A DNA stretch of 64,000 nt from Hypericibacter terrae (GTDB taxonomy: Bacteria; Pseudomonadota; Alphaproteobacteria; Dongiales; Dongiaceae), in NCBI RefSeq assembly GCF_008728855.1, contig NZ_CP042906.1:5733001-5797000 (forward strand), in the 5' to 3' direction. Below, in pieces: positions 27,271-36,300 of the stretch (position 1 is its first letter; each line of letters opens with the position of its first letter). A program made the position numbers and the translations under genes. The notes beneath the pieces were generated by a model. That model worked only from the letters and a program-made list of their open reading frames with translations, was not told the origin of the DNA and made no database searches.

Positions 27271-27668
27271 CCCCACACCACCCAATGCTCGCCCGCCAGC
27301 ACCAGGGCGCTCGTCTGGTTGCGAATCTCCGTCTCGAATCGCACCCAGCCGCGCGCCTTGCGCCGCTCCTTCGCGGCGCAGCGCAGCTCGACCGTCACGC
27401 GATCACCCGCCGTCAGAGGGACGCCCAGCTGCAGCTTCTGCGAGGCATGGATCGAGCCCGGCGGGCGCTTCGGCATGAGCCGCATATAAGCCCGCATCAT
27501 CAGTGCCACCGCGAGCCCCGGCGAGAGTGGGAGCCCGGGGCCGGCCTCCTCCGTGATCGAGCGGTAATCCTCGATATCTGCGGCCATGATGTCGAGGCTG
27601 AGGCTGCCGATCGTCGCGCCCGGCACGAGGTGTTCATAGGTGACGAGGCCTTCGATCATGGAGCGCAT
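27267..27668 (-). CDS. MaoC-like hot-dog protein lacking the hydratase motif
   Basis: Hot-dog-fold protein of 133 residues, similar to the N-terminal type of MaoC dehydratase subunits. At the place where the catalytic D-x-NPxH motif should be, it reads SITEEAGPGLPLSPGLA, without the Asp-His pair, so it is likely non-catalytic. It lies 19 bp after the thiolase stop and overlaps the catalytic MaoC gene by four bases. This gene order suggests a two-subunit hydratase with one active and one structural hot-dog, comparable to ChsH1/ChsH2-type steroid side-chain enzymes. Starts at 27668 and 27659 are both possible; neither has a clear ribosome binding site. Confidence 0.8.
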   Translation of the reverse strand: MRSMIEGLVTYEHLVPGATIGSLSLDIMAADIEDYRSITEEAGPGLPLSPGLAVALMMRAYMRLMPKRPPGSIHASQKLQLGVPLTAGDRVTVELRCAAKERRKARGWVRFETEIRNQTSALVLAGEHWVVWG

Positions 27669-27687
27669 TCCAGTCGCGGCGACCGCG

Positions 27688-28881
27688 TCACCGCACGCGT
27701 TCCAGGATGCTGCAGTAATTCGCCACGCCGGCGCCGCCCATGTTGAAGATGCCGCCGAGCCGTGCGCCCTCGCGTTTGGCGCCCAGGGGCTCGCCCGCGA
27801 GCTGGCGCGCGGCGATCACATGCATCGAGACGCCGGTGGCGCCGATCGGATGGCCCTTGGCCTTGAGCCCGCCGGAGAGATTGACCGGCAGCCGGCCGCC
27901 GAGCGAGGTGGCGCCTTCTTCGAGGAGCTCGGCGCCATGACCGGGCTTGGCGAGGCCCATCGCTTCATATTGCATCAGTTCGGCGATGGTGAAGCAGTCA
28001 TGGCTCTCGGCGAAATCGAGATCGTCGAGCGCGAGCCCGGCGCGCGACAACGCATGTCTCCAGGCGCGCGCGGCGCCCTCGAGAAAGGTCATGTCGCGCC
28101 CGCTCATGGGCAGCGCATCGTTTACATGCGCGGTCGCGCGAATCTGGATCTCGCGGTCTTTGGATTCAGTGACAGCCGGTGCCGCCAGTACGACCGCGGC
28201 CGCGCCATCGGAGACCATCGAGCAATCGGTGCGCCGCAGCGGCGGCGCCACCATCGGATTCTCGGCCGTGATGCGCCGGCAGAACTCGTAGCCCAGATCC
28301 TTCTGCAGATGGGCCAGGGGATTGAGCGCGCCATAGCCATGGTTCTTGGCGGCGATCCGTGCCAGTGCATCCGACTTGTCGCCATAGCGCTGGAAATAAA
28401 GCTGCGCGATCTGAGCGAAGATGTCGGCGAAGGAGGCGTCGGGTCCGCCTTCCTCGGCGACATAGCTGGCCGAGGCCAGGGCCTTCTGGATGTCGGGGCC
28501 GCTGTTGCCGGTCATCTTCTCGGCCCCCACCACCAGCACCAGCCGGGCCTGGCCGGCGGCGATCGACTTGATGCCTTGCTGGATGGCGGCCGAACCGCTG
28601 GCGCAGGCATTCTCGACCCGCGTCGCCGGCTTGTAGCGGAGATCCGGCAGGGCCTGGATCGGGAGGGAGGCGGGAAAGCCCTGCGGGTCCATGCCCTGGT
28701 TGAAATGGCTGACGACCACCTCGTCGATGTCGCGGGCGTCGACCCCGGCATGGGCGAGGGCCTCCGTGGCGGCGGCCCCCATCAGGCTTTCGAGGGTCTG
28801 ATCGCTCAGCTTGCCGAAGCGGGTATGGCCCCAGCCCAGGATCGAGACGGGTGTTGCGCGATCGTTGGTTTTGCCGTTCAT
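27688..28881 (-). CDS. Thiolase family protein (SCP-x/lipid-transfer type)
   Basis: Thiolase-fold acetyl-CoA acetyltransferase of 397 residues, closest in pattern to the SCP-x/Ltp2 group. The nucleophilic Cys is in VENACASGSAA, the second active-site region is ESHDCFTIAEL, and the C-terminal GLKAKGHPIGATG loop holds a catalytic His. The ATG at 28881 has AGGAG nine bases upstream. It is the first gene of an operon with two MaoC-type proteins, so the operon likely carries out hydration and thiolytic (or retro-aldol) cleavage of an acyl-CoA chain. Substrate is unknown; branched, steroid-like or aromatic acyl-CoA are possibilities. Confidence 0.92.
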   Translation of the reverse strand: MNGKTNDRATPVSILGWGHTRFGKLSDQTLESLMGAAATEALAHAGVDARDIDEVVVSHFNQGMDPQGFPASLPIQALPDLRYKPATRVENACASGSAAIQQGIKSIAAGQARLVLVVGAEKMTGNSGPDIQKALASASYVAEEGGPDASFADIFAQIAQLYFQRYGDKSDALARIAAKNHGYGALNPLAHLQKDLGYEFCRRITAENPMVAPPLRRTDCSMVSDGAAAVVLAAPAVTESKDREIQIRATAHVNDALPMSGRDMTFLEGAARAWRHALSRAGLALDDLDFAESHDCFTIAELMQYEAMGLAKPGHGAELLEEGATSLGGRLPVNLSGGLKAKGHPIGATGVSMHVIAARQLAGEPLGAKREGARLGGIFNMGGAGVANYCSILERVR

Positions 28882-28971
28882 CGCCGAATGCTCCTGTGCC
28901 CAGCTCCCCGATGATATGGCGATCCCGCGCGGAGCGGCAAAGCCCCTTCGCCGGGCCGTGCCGGGCCGCGG

Positions 28972-30150
28972 CTAGACGCGGCGCGTCAGGGCGATGAGCA
29001 GGAAGAGCAGGCAGGCGCCGCCGCCGGCGGCGAGGAAGCCGTAGGGATTCCAGAGATCGAGGCTGGTCCCGACGAAGACCGGCCCGACCAGGGTTCCAGT
29101 CTCGTAGGTGAAGGCGAAGAGCGCATTGGCCGCGGCCAGATCGCCCGGCCCGAAGCGCCGCCCCACCATGGCGAGCCCGACCGTATAGAGCCCGCCGAAG
29201 GAGCCGCCCCAGATGGTCAGCAGCGGCCAGGCCGCCAGGCTGTCCAGCACCAGCGGCAGCAGCAGGAACCCGACGGCGCTGGTGATCGCCAGGAAGATCA
29301 GGAGCTTGCGCCCGTCGCGCCCGTCATGCCGGTCGGCCATCATGCCGATCGGCAGCTGGAGGAGGACGTTGCCCAGCGCCACGGCGAACAGCATGCCGAA
29401 ACCGGCCCGTTCGCCCACCCCCATGCGGTCGGAGAAGATCGGGAAGAAGGCCAGCACCGAGTTGATCAGCACGCCGTTCAGCACCGCTGCCGCCATCAGG
29501 GTCGGCTGGCGCCGCAGCAGGGTGGCGTAGTGGGCGGCCGCCTCCGAGGGCAGGGACGGAATCAACCTGCGCGCGAAAATCAGGGGTAAGGCCGAGGCCG
29601 CCACCGTGCCGGTGATGAGATAGAAAGGCAGGTATCCCTCGGTGCCGGTGATCATCAGGACGGGGAATCCCAGGCAGTAGGCGGCCGACATGGTCGTGAC
29701 GTAGAGCCCGACCACGCGCCCGCGCGTGCTGTCGTCGGCGACGGTGTTGAGCCAGACCTCGCCGATCACCCAATGGATCGCGATGCCGGCGCCCATCACG
29801 AAGCGCAGCACGAACCAGCCTTCGATGCTGTTCCACACCGGCAGCAGCGCGATGGCCGCCGTCATGATCGCGACGCCGAGATAGAGCGCGTTGGCGGCGC
29901 CGAGGCGGCGCGCCAGCGTCGGTGTCGCGAGCGTGAAGAACAGGATCGCCGCCGCTTCGACCGCGGTGTTGAGGCCGATGATGCTGCCGCTGACGCCTTG
30001 CGCCTCGAGCCGCATGGAAAGGAGCGGCGTCGACATGGCGAAGGTCACGGTGGAGGCGAAAGCGCTGGCGAGGATCGCGATCAGGCTGATCCGGCGCTCG
30101 CCCGGACGGAGCAGCGGCACCGGGAGAACGGTCGCGCTTCCGTCCGTCAT
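28972..30150 (-). CDS. MFS transporter (YcaD-like)
   Basis: Major facilitator superfamily permease of 392 residues with about twelve hydrophobic helices. The pattern VIGEVWLNTVADDSTRGRVVGLYVTTMS at the end of the first half is typical of the YcaD-like subfamily, and the loop GMMADRHDGRDGRKLL in the second half is the equivalent of the MFS A-motif. The ATG at 30150 is preceded by GGAGG. It lies 90 bp upstream of the thiolase operon and 100 bp downstream of the acyl-CoA ligase gene on the same strand, so it may import a substrate for these enzymes. Substrate is not predictable. Confidence 0.9.
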   Translation of the reverse strand: MTDGSATVLPVPLLRPGERRISLIAILASAFASTVTFAMSTPLLSMRLEAQGVSGSIIGLNTAVEAAAILFFTLATPTLARRLGAANALYLGVAIMTAAIALLPVWNSIEGWFVLRFVMGAGIAIHWVIGEVWLNTVADDSTRGRVVGLYVTTMSAAYCLGFPVLMITGTEGYLPFYLITGTVAASALPLIFARRLIPSLPSEAAAHYATLLRRQPTLMAAAVLNGVLINSVLAFFPIFSDRMGVGERAGFGMLFAVALGNVLLQLPIGMMADRHDGRDGRKLLIFLAITSAVGFLLLPLVLDSLAAWPLLTIWGGSFGGLYTVGLAMVGRRFGPGDLAAANALFAFTYETGTLVGPVFVGTSLDLWNPYGFLAAGGGACLLFLLIALTRRV

Positions 30151-30250
30151 GTCAGGCCTCCGTCGAACGCCGCCGGCCCGAAATCAGAGCATGGCGGCTC
30201 GCGAGGGGGAAGGGCGAAGGCGGATGCGGCGGCAAGCGGGGTCCGCCGGC

Positions 30251-31810
30251 TCAGCTGAGCATGTGACGTGCGATCTTGCCCGTGTTCGTCATCGGCAAGG
30301 CGTCACGAATTTCGATTTGTCCCGGCGCTTGGCCGACCGGCAGCTCGCCGCGCAGCCAGTCGAGCAGGGCCTGCGCGTCGATCGCCTTCTTCTGCTTCAG
30401 TGTGACGAAGGCCTTTCCGTCTTGGCCGTAAGTCGGATGCGGAACCGCCACCACGGCCGCCAGCGAAACCGCCGGATGACGCTGCAGCAGGCTCTCCACC
30501 ACCTCGGGCACGATATGTTCGTTGCCGCGCGTGATGCGGCTGTCCATCCGCCCGATGATCTTGAGATAGCCGTCGCTGCTGAAGGTCGCGATGTCGCGCG
30601 TGTGATACCAGCCGTCCTTCATCGTGGTCGCGGTCAGATCGGGGCGGTTGATATAGCGCGTCATCATCGCGGGCGAGCGCACCAGCAGATGGCCGCGATC
30701 GGTCAGCGCCAGATCGTTGTCGTTGTCATCGACAATACGCGCCTCGATGCCCGGCAGGATCTTGCCGGTATAGCCCTCATGCTGGCCGCCGCTGGGCCAG
30801 GACCAGGCCAGCGCCGCGCAGGTCTCCGACGCGCCATAGCCGGCCCGCAGCTGGACGCCGAGCCGCTCGCGGAACTCCCGCTCCCAGGCGGCCGGCAGGG
30901 CGGCACCGCCGCTGATGCAGAGCTTGAGCGGCACCTGTTCCTTCCGCACGCCGTCGGCATGATCCAGGAGCCAGCGATAGAAGCTCGGCACCGCGACGAT
31001 GAAGGTCGCGCCATGATCGATGATGTTCTGCCAGACCGCGCCCGGATTCTTCTTGTCGATCAGGGTCTCGGGGTTCTCGCATTCGAGATAGATGACGCTC
31101 TGGCCGAGGAAGACCGGCTGCAGGATCAAGAACAGCTGCGACATCATGCATTCCATCGTGAAGATGGAAAGCCGCACGCGGCAATGGTCGATCTCGAACA
31201 GCGGCACGGTGAGGTTGACCACCTCGGCGACGGCGCCGGCCGAGATCTCGAGGCCCTTCTGCTTGCCGGTCGAGCCGGAGGTATAGACGACGAGGGCCGC
31301 ATCCTCGCGCTCGAAATGATGGATCGGGAAGCGCTCGGGCTGGTCCTTCATCAGGTCGGCGAGGGACGGAAATCCTATGACGGTCGAGGCGCCTTCGGGA
31401 TCGACCGGCAGGATCCAGAGCTGCTTGACGCACGACACGCGGCGCATCGCGGCGATCGCGCGCGGCGCGACCGGGTCGTCGCCGTAATTGTCGAAGCAGA
31501 GAAATGCGTCGACCTCGGAATCCTCGAGCATGAAGGCGAAGTCCTGCTCGGTCGAGGTCCAGAGCAGATTCACGACGGTGGCGCCCGTCATCAGGATGCC
31601 GAAATAGGCGATCAGGAAGGACGGGCGGTTGTTGCAGCAGAGCGCGATGCGGTCGCCGGGACCGTAACCCTGCGCCGTCAGGCCCGCCGCGGCCTTCGTC
31701 GCCCAGCGATGGATCTGGCTGTAGCTGTAGGGGCGGTCGCGGAAAATGACGGCGGTCGCATCGGGCGAACGCAAGGCCGTGGCTTCAAGATAGAAGGCGG
31801 CATTCGTCAT
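30251..31810 (-). CDS. AMP-binding acyl-CoA ligase (CaiC-like)
   Basis: AMP-forming acyl-CoA ligase of the ANL superfamily, 519 residues. The ATP/AMP motif [13 protein letters not shown] is intact, followed by GYGASETCA (A5), DGWYHTRDIATF (A7) and the C-terminal Lys of TNTGKIARHML that catalyses adenylation. The spacing and N-terminus resemble CaiC/ATP-dependent carnitine- or crotonobetaine-CoA ligase relatives. It likely activates a carboxylate that feeds the downstream MFS/thiolase/MaoC genes on the same strand. The start at 31810 has only a weak ribosome binding site. Exact substrate is unknown. Confidence 0.9.
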   Translation of the reverse strand: MTNAAFYLEATALRSPDATAVIFRDRPYSYSQIHRWATKAAAGLTAQGYGPGDRIALCCNNRPSFLIAYFGILMTGATVVNLLWTSTEQDFAFMLEDSEVDAFLCFDNYGDDPVAPRAIAAMRRVSCVKQLWILPVDPEGASTVIGFPSLADLMKDQPERFPIHHFEREDAALVVYTSGSTGKQKGLEISAGAVAEVVNLTVPLFEIDHCRVRLSIFTMECMMSQLFLILQPVFLGQSVIYLECENPETLIDKKNPGAVWQNIIDHGATFIVAVPSFYRWLLDHADGVRKEQVPLKLCISGGAALPAAWEREFRERLGVQLRAGYGASETCAALAWSWPSGGQHEGYTGKILPGIEARIVDDNDNDLALTDRGHLLVRSPAMMTRYINRPDLTATTMKDGWYHTRDIATFSSDGYLKIIGRMDSRITRGNEHIVPEVVESLLQRHPAVSLAAVVAVPHPTYGQDGKAFVTLKQKKAIDAQALLDWLRGELPVGQAPGQIEIRDALPMTNTGKIARHMLS

Positions 31811-32105
31811 GCGATATCCGATCCCCCTCGCCTTTGCGCTTCAACCTAACCCGCAACCGCAACAGGAAAAAGACAATTCATCTCGACGTGGTTGGCTTGT
31901 CCGTCAACCAATAAACCGCGCGGCCCGTTGCGCCCTTGCTCGCCGCCAACCGGTCCGATCGGCACCCTGCCCAAGCACAGCCCTTTTTCCCTTCGAAGGC
32001 CATGCTAAACTGCTGGCAGGAAAGAGAATCGGCCCCGGCCTCCCGCGTTTCCGCCCAGCCGGCGGAGGCGGAGGCCGCCCCGGGGCCGGGTCAAGCGGAA
32101 CCCTC
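31811..32105. other. Divergent intergenic region between acyl-CoA ligase and hspQ
   Basis: About 295 bp with no supported gene. It must hold promoters for both the ligase gene and hspQ. I looked for an RpoH-type CTTG-spacer-CTAT pattern upstream of hspQ and did not find a convincing one. The frame open through this region into hspQ is not preferred as an N-terminal extension because homology starts at 32106. Confidence 0.45.
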
Positions 32106-32435
32106 ATGCCGCCCAAGCTCAGCAAATACACCATCGGACAGATCGTGCGGCACAGGATCTTTCCGTTTCGGGGTGTCATTTTTGATGTCGATCCTGAATT
32201 CGCCAATACCGAGGAATGGTATGAGGCGATCCCGGCCGAGGTCCGGCCGCGCAAGGACCAGCCCTTCTATCATCTGCTCGCCGAGAACGCGCAGACCACC
32301 TATGTGGCCTATGTGTCGGAGCAGAACCTGTTGCCCGACGACGAGAACGGGCCGATCCGCCATCCCATGGTCACGGAGATGTTCGACGGCATCGTCGCGG
32401 GGCGCTATCAGTTGAAGCCCGCGCGGGCCAACTGA
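32106..32435 (+). CDS. hspQ: Heat shock protein HspQ
   Basis: HspQ/YccV-like protein of 109 residues, a hemimethylated-DNA-binding homologue that acts as a specificity factor for Lon protease in enterobacteria. The family core is clear: KYTIGQIVRHRIFPFRGVIFDVDPEF, EEWYEAIP, RPRKDQPFYHLLAEN and YVAYVSEQNLLPD. The ATG at 32106 begins exactly at the family N-terminus. It appears to be monocistronic. Function is inferred from the family; nothing nearby modifies it. Confidence 0.95.
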   Translation: MPPKLSKYTIGQIVRHRIFPFRGVIFDVDPEFANTEEWYEAIPAEVRPRKDQPFYHLLAENAQTTYVAYVSEQNLLPDDENGPIRHPMVTEMFDGIVAGRYQLKPARAN

Positions 32436-32647
32436 ATGGCCCTGCCGCCGGGACTTTGCAGCCTGGTGAGTGAGTTGTCGCCACTCGACGGGGTGGCGCG
32501 GGGTCGGTCCCCTCTCACCGGGTGCGGTTGCACGGTGATCGTCGATCATCTGCTGATACTGTTGCGCAGACAGATCCTGTCGCGCACCTATCGCGCGATC
32601 CGCCAGCTCGGCGTCGGCGAATGAACGCGCCTGGGAGGCGCGCCGCG

Positions 32648-32986
32648 TCAGGCGATGGCGAGGCCGCCGCCCATCAGGAGCGCCATCAGGATCGCCAGCA
32701 TGAGGAAGAACACGGCGTTGCCGAACGTCACGAAGGGACGGCTGGCGCGCTCGTGGCGCCGGCGCGCCGGCGACCGGCGTTCGCGGCCGCCGACCAGCGA
32801 CAGGAAGATCCCGCCGCCCGGCCAGGGCAGGCTGATCCGCAGATCCAGCGGATGGCGCGGCTCCGGCCAACGTTCCGACATGGCCGTCCGGATGGCCTCG
32901 GTCTGATCTTCCGACAGCGTGTCCCGGACATTCGGCGGCAGCCGCCGCAGCATCTGTTCGACGCGTGCCTCACCCATGATCGTCAT
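32648..32986 (-). CDS. Small single-span membrane protein, unknown function
   Basis: Protein of 112 residues with a soluble N-terminus (ARVEQMLRRLPPNVRDTLSEDQ), a basic middle region (RRSPARRRHERASR) and one C-terminal hydrophobic helix (NAVFFLMLAILMALLMGGGLA), so probably tail-anchored with the N-terminus in the cytoplasm. AAGGAG lies nine bases upstream of the ATG at 32986. A closer out-of-frame ATG starts a two-codon ORF (ATG CGA TGA) that overlaps this start. The predicted helix, basic stop-transfer side and ribosome binding site make it a credible gene. I do not recognise a named family. Confidence 0.65.
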   Translation of the reverse strand: MTIMGEARVEQMLRRLPPNVRDTLSEDQTEAIRTAMSERWPEPRHPLDLRISLPWPGGGIFLSLVGGRERRSPARRRHERASRPFVTFGNAVFFLMLAILMALLMGGGLAIA

Positions 32987-33313
32987 CGCATGGCACTCCT
33001 TCGCTCTCGAGCCGGCCCGGCGCTTCCGGCCGGTCCCCGGGCCCGAATCTCTGCCTGGCGGCCGGCTTCGAGCCCCTTGGCGTGAGCCGGCCCGGATCTC
33101 CCGATCACATCCGCGGCAAATCCTTTACGGACCGGCTATCGCATTGCCAAAACAGGGTAATATGACTGGTGTTAAAATCAGCTTTACTGTTGAGGGTGGA
33201 GGCTTGCCCTTATTTTCCAGGGGACTAGCGTGGTTCCCGATTGAACCGGTCGGTCCGGGGCCGGCTTGCGGGAACCCCGGGCGGATACGTCAGCGAAGGC
33301 GAAGGAAGTGACC

Positions 33314-36300
33314 ATGCGGACCAGGGCCGAGCAGGCGAAAGCCGATCTGATCGAACGCGTCGCCCAGACGGCGGCGCAGCGCCTCGATCGCAAGCGCGCC
33401 GCGGATGTCGAGCGGTTCGTGCGGCTGTTCTATGCCAACGTGCCGCCCGACGACATTCTCGAGGACAGCCCCGAGAACCTGTTCTCGGCGGCGATGACCT
33501 TGTGGAACTTCGGCCTGCAGCGGGCGCCCGGCAGCGCCAAGGTGCGGGTCTATAACCCGCGCCTCGACGAGCATGGGTGGCGCTCCCCGCACACCGTGGT
33601 CGAGATCGTCAACGACGACATGCCGTTCCTGGTCGATTCGGTCACGGCCGAGCTCAACCGGCGCGAGCTCACCGTCCACCTCGTCATCCATCCGATCCTG
33701 CGCGTGAAGCGCGACCACAAGGGCCAGCTCACGGGGACCGGCGACGCCGCCGCACCGGCCGAATCCTACATGCAGATTCGCATCTCCGAGCAGAGCTCTC
33801 CGGAGACGCTGGAACAGATCAAGCTGGGATTGGAATCGGTCCTGACCGAGGTGCGCCTCGCGGTGCGCGACTGGCCGGCGATGCGCGCCCGCATCGAACA
33901 GATCACCCGGGAGCTGGCCCAGTCGAAGCTGCCGCTGCCGAAGGACGAAGTCTCGGAAGCGCATGATTTTCTCGCCTGGGTCGGCGAGGATCATTTCACC
34001 TTCCTGGGCTATCGCGAGTACGATTTTTCCGGCGAGGGCGACAACGCGACCCTGACCGTCCGCGCCGGCAGCGGGCTCGGCATCCTCAGCGACGACAATT
34101 ACTCGGTCTTCGACCGGCAGAAGAATTTCGAGCGCATGCCGGCCGAGGTGCGCGCCTTCATGCGCCAGCCGCAATTGCTCGCGATCATGAAGTCCAACAA
34201 GCGCGCCACCGTGCACCGCCCGGTCCATATGGACACGATCGGCATCAAGCGCTTCGACGCCGAGGGCAATCCCACGGGCGAGCAGCTCTTCATCGGCCTC
34301 TTCACCTCGGTCGCCTACAACAAGAGCCCGCGAGAGATCCCGCTGTTGCGGCGCAAGCTGGAACGCGTCATCGCGCGCGCCGGCTTCGAGCCCAACAGCC
34401 ATGACGGCAAGGCGCTCCTGCACATCCTCGAGAGCCATCCGCGCGACGAGCTGTTCCAGGCGACCGACGACGAGCTGTTCGAGATCGCGCTCGGCATCCT
34501 GCATCTGCAGGAGCGCCAGCGCGTGGCCCTGTTCCTCCGCAAGGATCCGTTCGAGCGCTTCGTCTCCTGCCTGATCTATGTGCCGCGCGATCGTTTCACG
34601 ACGGAACTGCGCCTGCGCATGCAGGACATCGTCACCAAGGCCTTCAACGGCCGCCTTTCCGCCTTCTACACGCAGATGACCGATGCGGCCTTGAGCCGCC
34701 TCCAGCTCATCGTCGCCACCACGCCGGGTTCCGTGCCCGACGTCGATACCGCCGAGCTCGAGGCCAAGCTGGTCGAGGCCGGACGCTCCTGGGCCGACAG
34801 CCTGCAGGAGGCCTTGGTCGATGCGCGCGGCGAGGAACAGGGCCTGTTGCTGCTGCGCCGCTATTCCAGCGCCTTCTCGACCGGCTATCGCGAACGCTTC
34901 GACGCGCATGGCGCCGTGCTCGACATCGGCCTGATCGAGAAGGCGCTCGAAAGCGGCCGCCTGACCATGAGTCTCTACCGCCCGGTCGAGGCGCCGCCGA
35001 GCGAGCTGCGCTTCAAGATCTACAATGCCGGCGACCAGATCCCGCTCTCGGACGTGCTGCCGATGCTGGAACATATGGGCCTCAAGGTGATCTCCGAGGC
35101 CCCCCATCTGGTGCGGCCGCTGGATCGGCCGCGCCCGGTCTGGATCCACGATTTCCTGATGTGCACCGCCGACGGCCGCGACATCGACATCGGCGCCGTG
35201 AAGGACAATTTCCAGAAGGCGTTCGAGCGGGCCTGGCGCGGCAAGGCGGAGGACGACGGCTTCAACCGGCTGGTGCTGCTGGCCGGCCTGACCTGGCGCG
35301 ACGTGGTCATCCTGCGCGCCTACTGCAAATATCTGCGCCAGATCCAGGTGGCCTTCAGCCAGAGCTACATGGAAGAGACGCTGGCGCGCAACTTTGGCAT
35401 CGCCGCCCTCCTGGTCAAATTGTTCCGCACCTTGTTCGATCCCTCGCAACGCGCCGAGGCGGAGGCCCGCGCCGATGCGATCAAGGCCGAGATCGAGCGC
35501 GCGCTCGACCAGGTGGCCAATCTCGACGAGGACCGGATCCTGCGCCGCTTCCTCAATCTGATTCTGGCGACCCAGCGCACCAACCACTACCAGACCCTGG
35601 GCGACGGCGAATTGAAGACCTACATCTCGTTCAAGCTCGACAGCCGGCTGATCGACGAGCTGCCGCTGCCGCGTCCGGTGTACGAGATCTGGGCCTATGG
35701 ACCGCGCGTCGAAGCGGTGCATTTGCGTGGCGGCAAGGTCGCGCGCGGCGGCATCCGCTGGTCCGATCGGCGCGAGGATTTCCGCACCGAGGTGCTGGGG
35801 CTGATGAAGGCGCAGATGGTGAAGAACGCCGTCATCGTGCCGGTGGGCTCCAAGGGCGGCTTCGTGGTCAAGAAGCCGCCGGCCGGCGCCAGCCGCGACC
35901 AGCTCCAGGCCGAAGTGATCGAATGCTACAAGACCATGATGCGCGGTCTGCTCGACCTGACCGACAACCTCACGGCCAACGGCCTGGTGCCGCCGCCCAA
36001 CCTGGTGCGGCGCGATCCCGACGATCCCTATCTCGTGGTGGCGGCCGACAAGGGCACGGCCACCTTCTCGGATATCGCCAACTCGGTCTCGCTCGAATAC
36101 GGCTTCTGGCTGGGCGATGCCTTCGCCTCGGGCGGCTCGGTCGGGTACGACCATAAGAAGATGGCGATCACCGCGCGCGGCGCCTGGGAATCGGTCAAGC
36201 GCCATTTCCGCGAGACCGGCGTGGATGTGCAGAGGACCGATTTCAGCACCATCGGGATCGGCGACATGTCGGGCGACGTGTTCGGCAACGGCATGCTGCA

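Noticed and set aside
31809-32105. N-terminal extension of HspQ by about 99 residues
   Set aside because: The upstream stretch is not homologous to anything in HspQ, and the family start coincides with ATG 32106.
32436-32624. 62-codon frame just after hspQ
   Set aside because: It starts right after the hspQ stop with no ribosome binding site, and no family is recognised. The C-terminal part is weakly protein-like, but the evidence is insufficient.
33128-33200. Sigma-70-like promoter upstream of the glutamate dehydrogenase (TTGCCA and TAATAT)
   Set aside because: The two hexamers are separated by only eight bases instead of about seventeen, so this is not a valid pair, although the AT-rich region probably contains the promoter.
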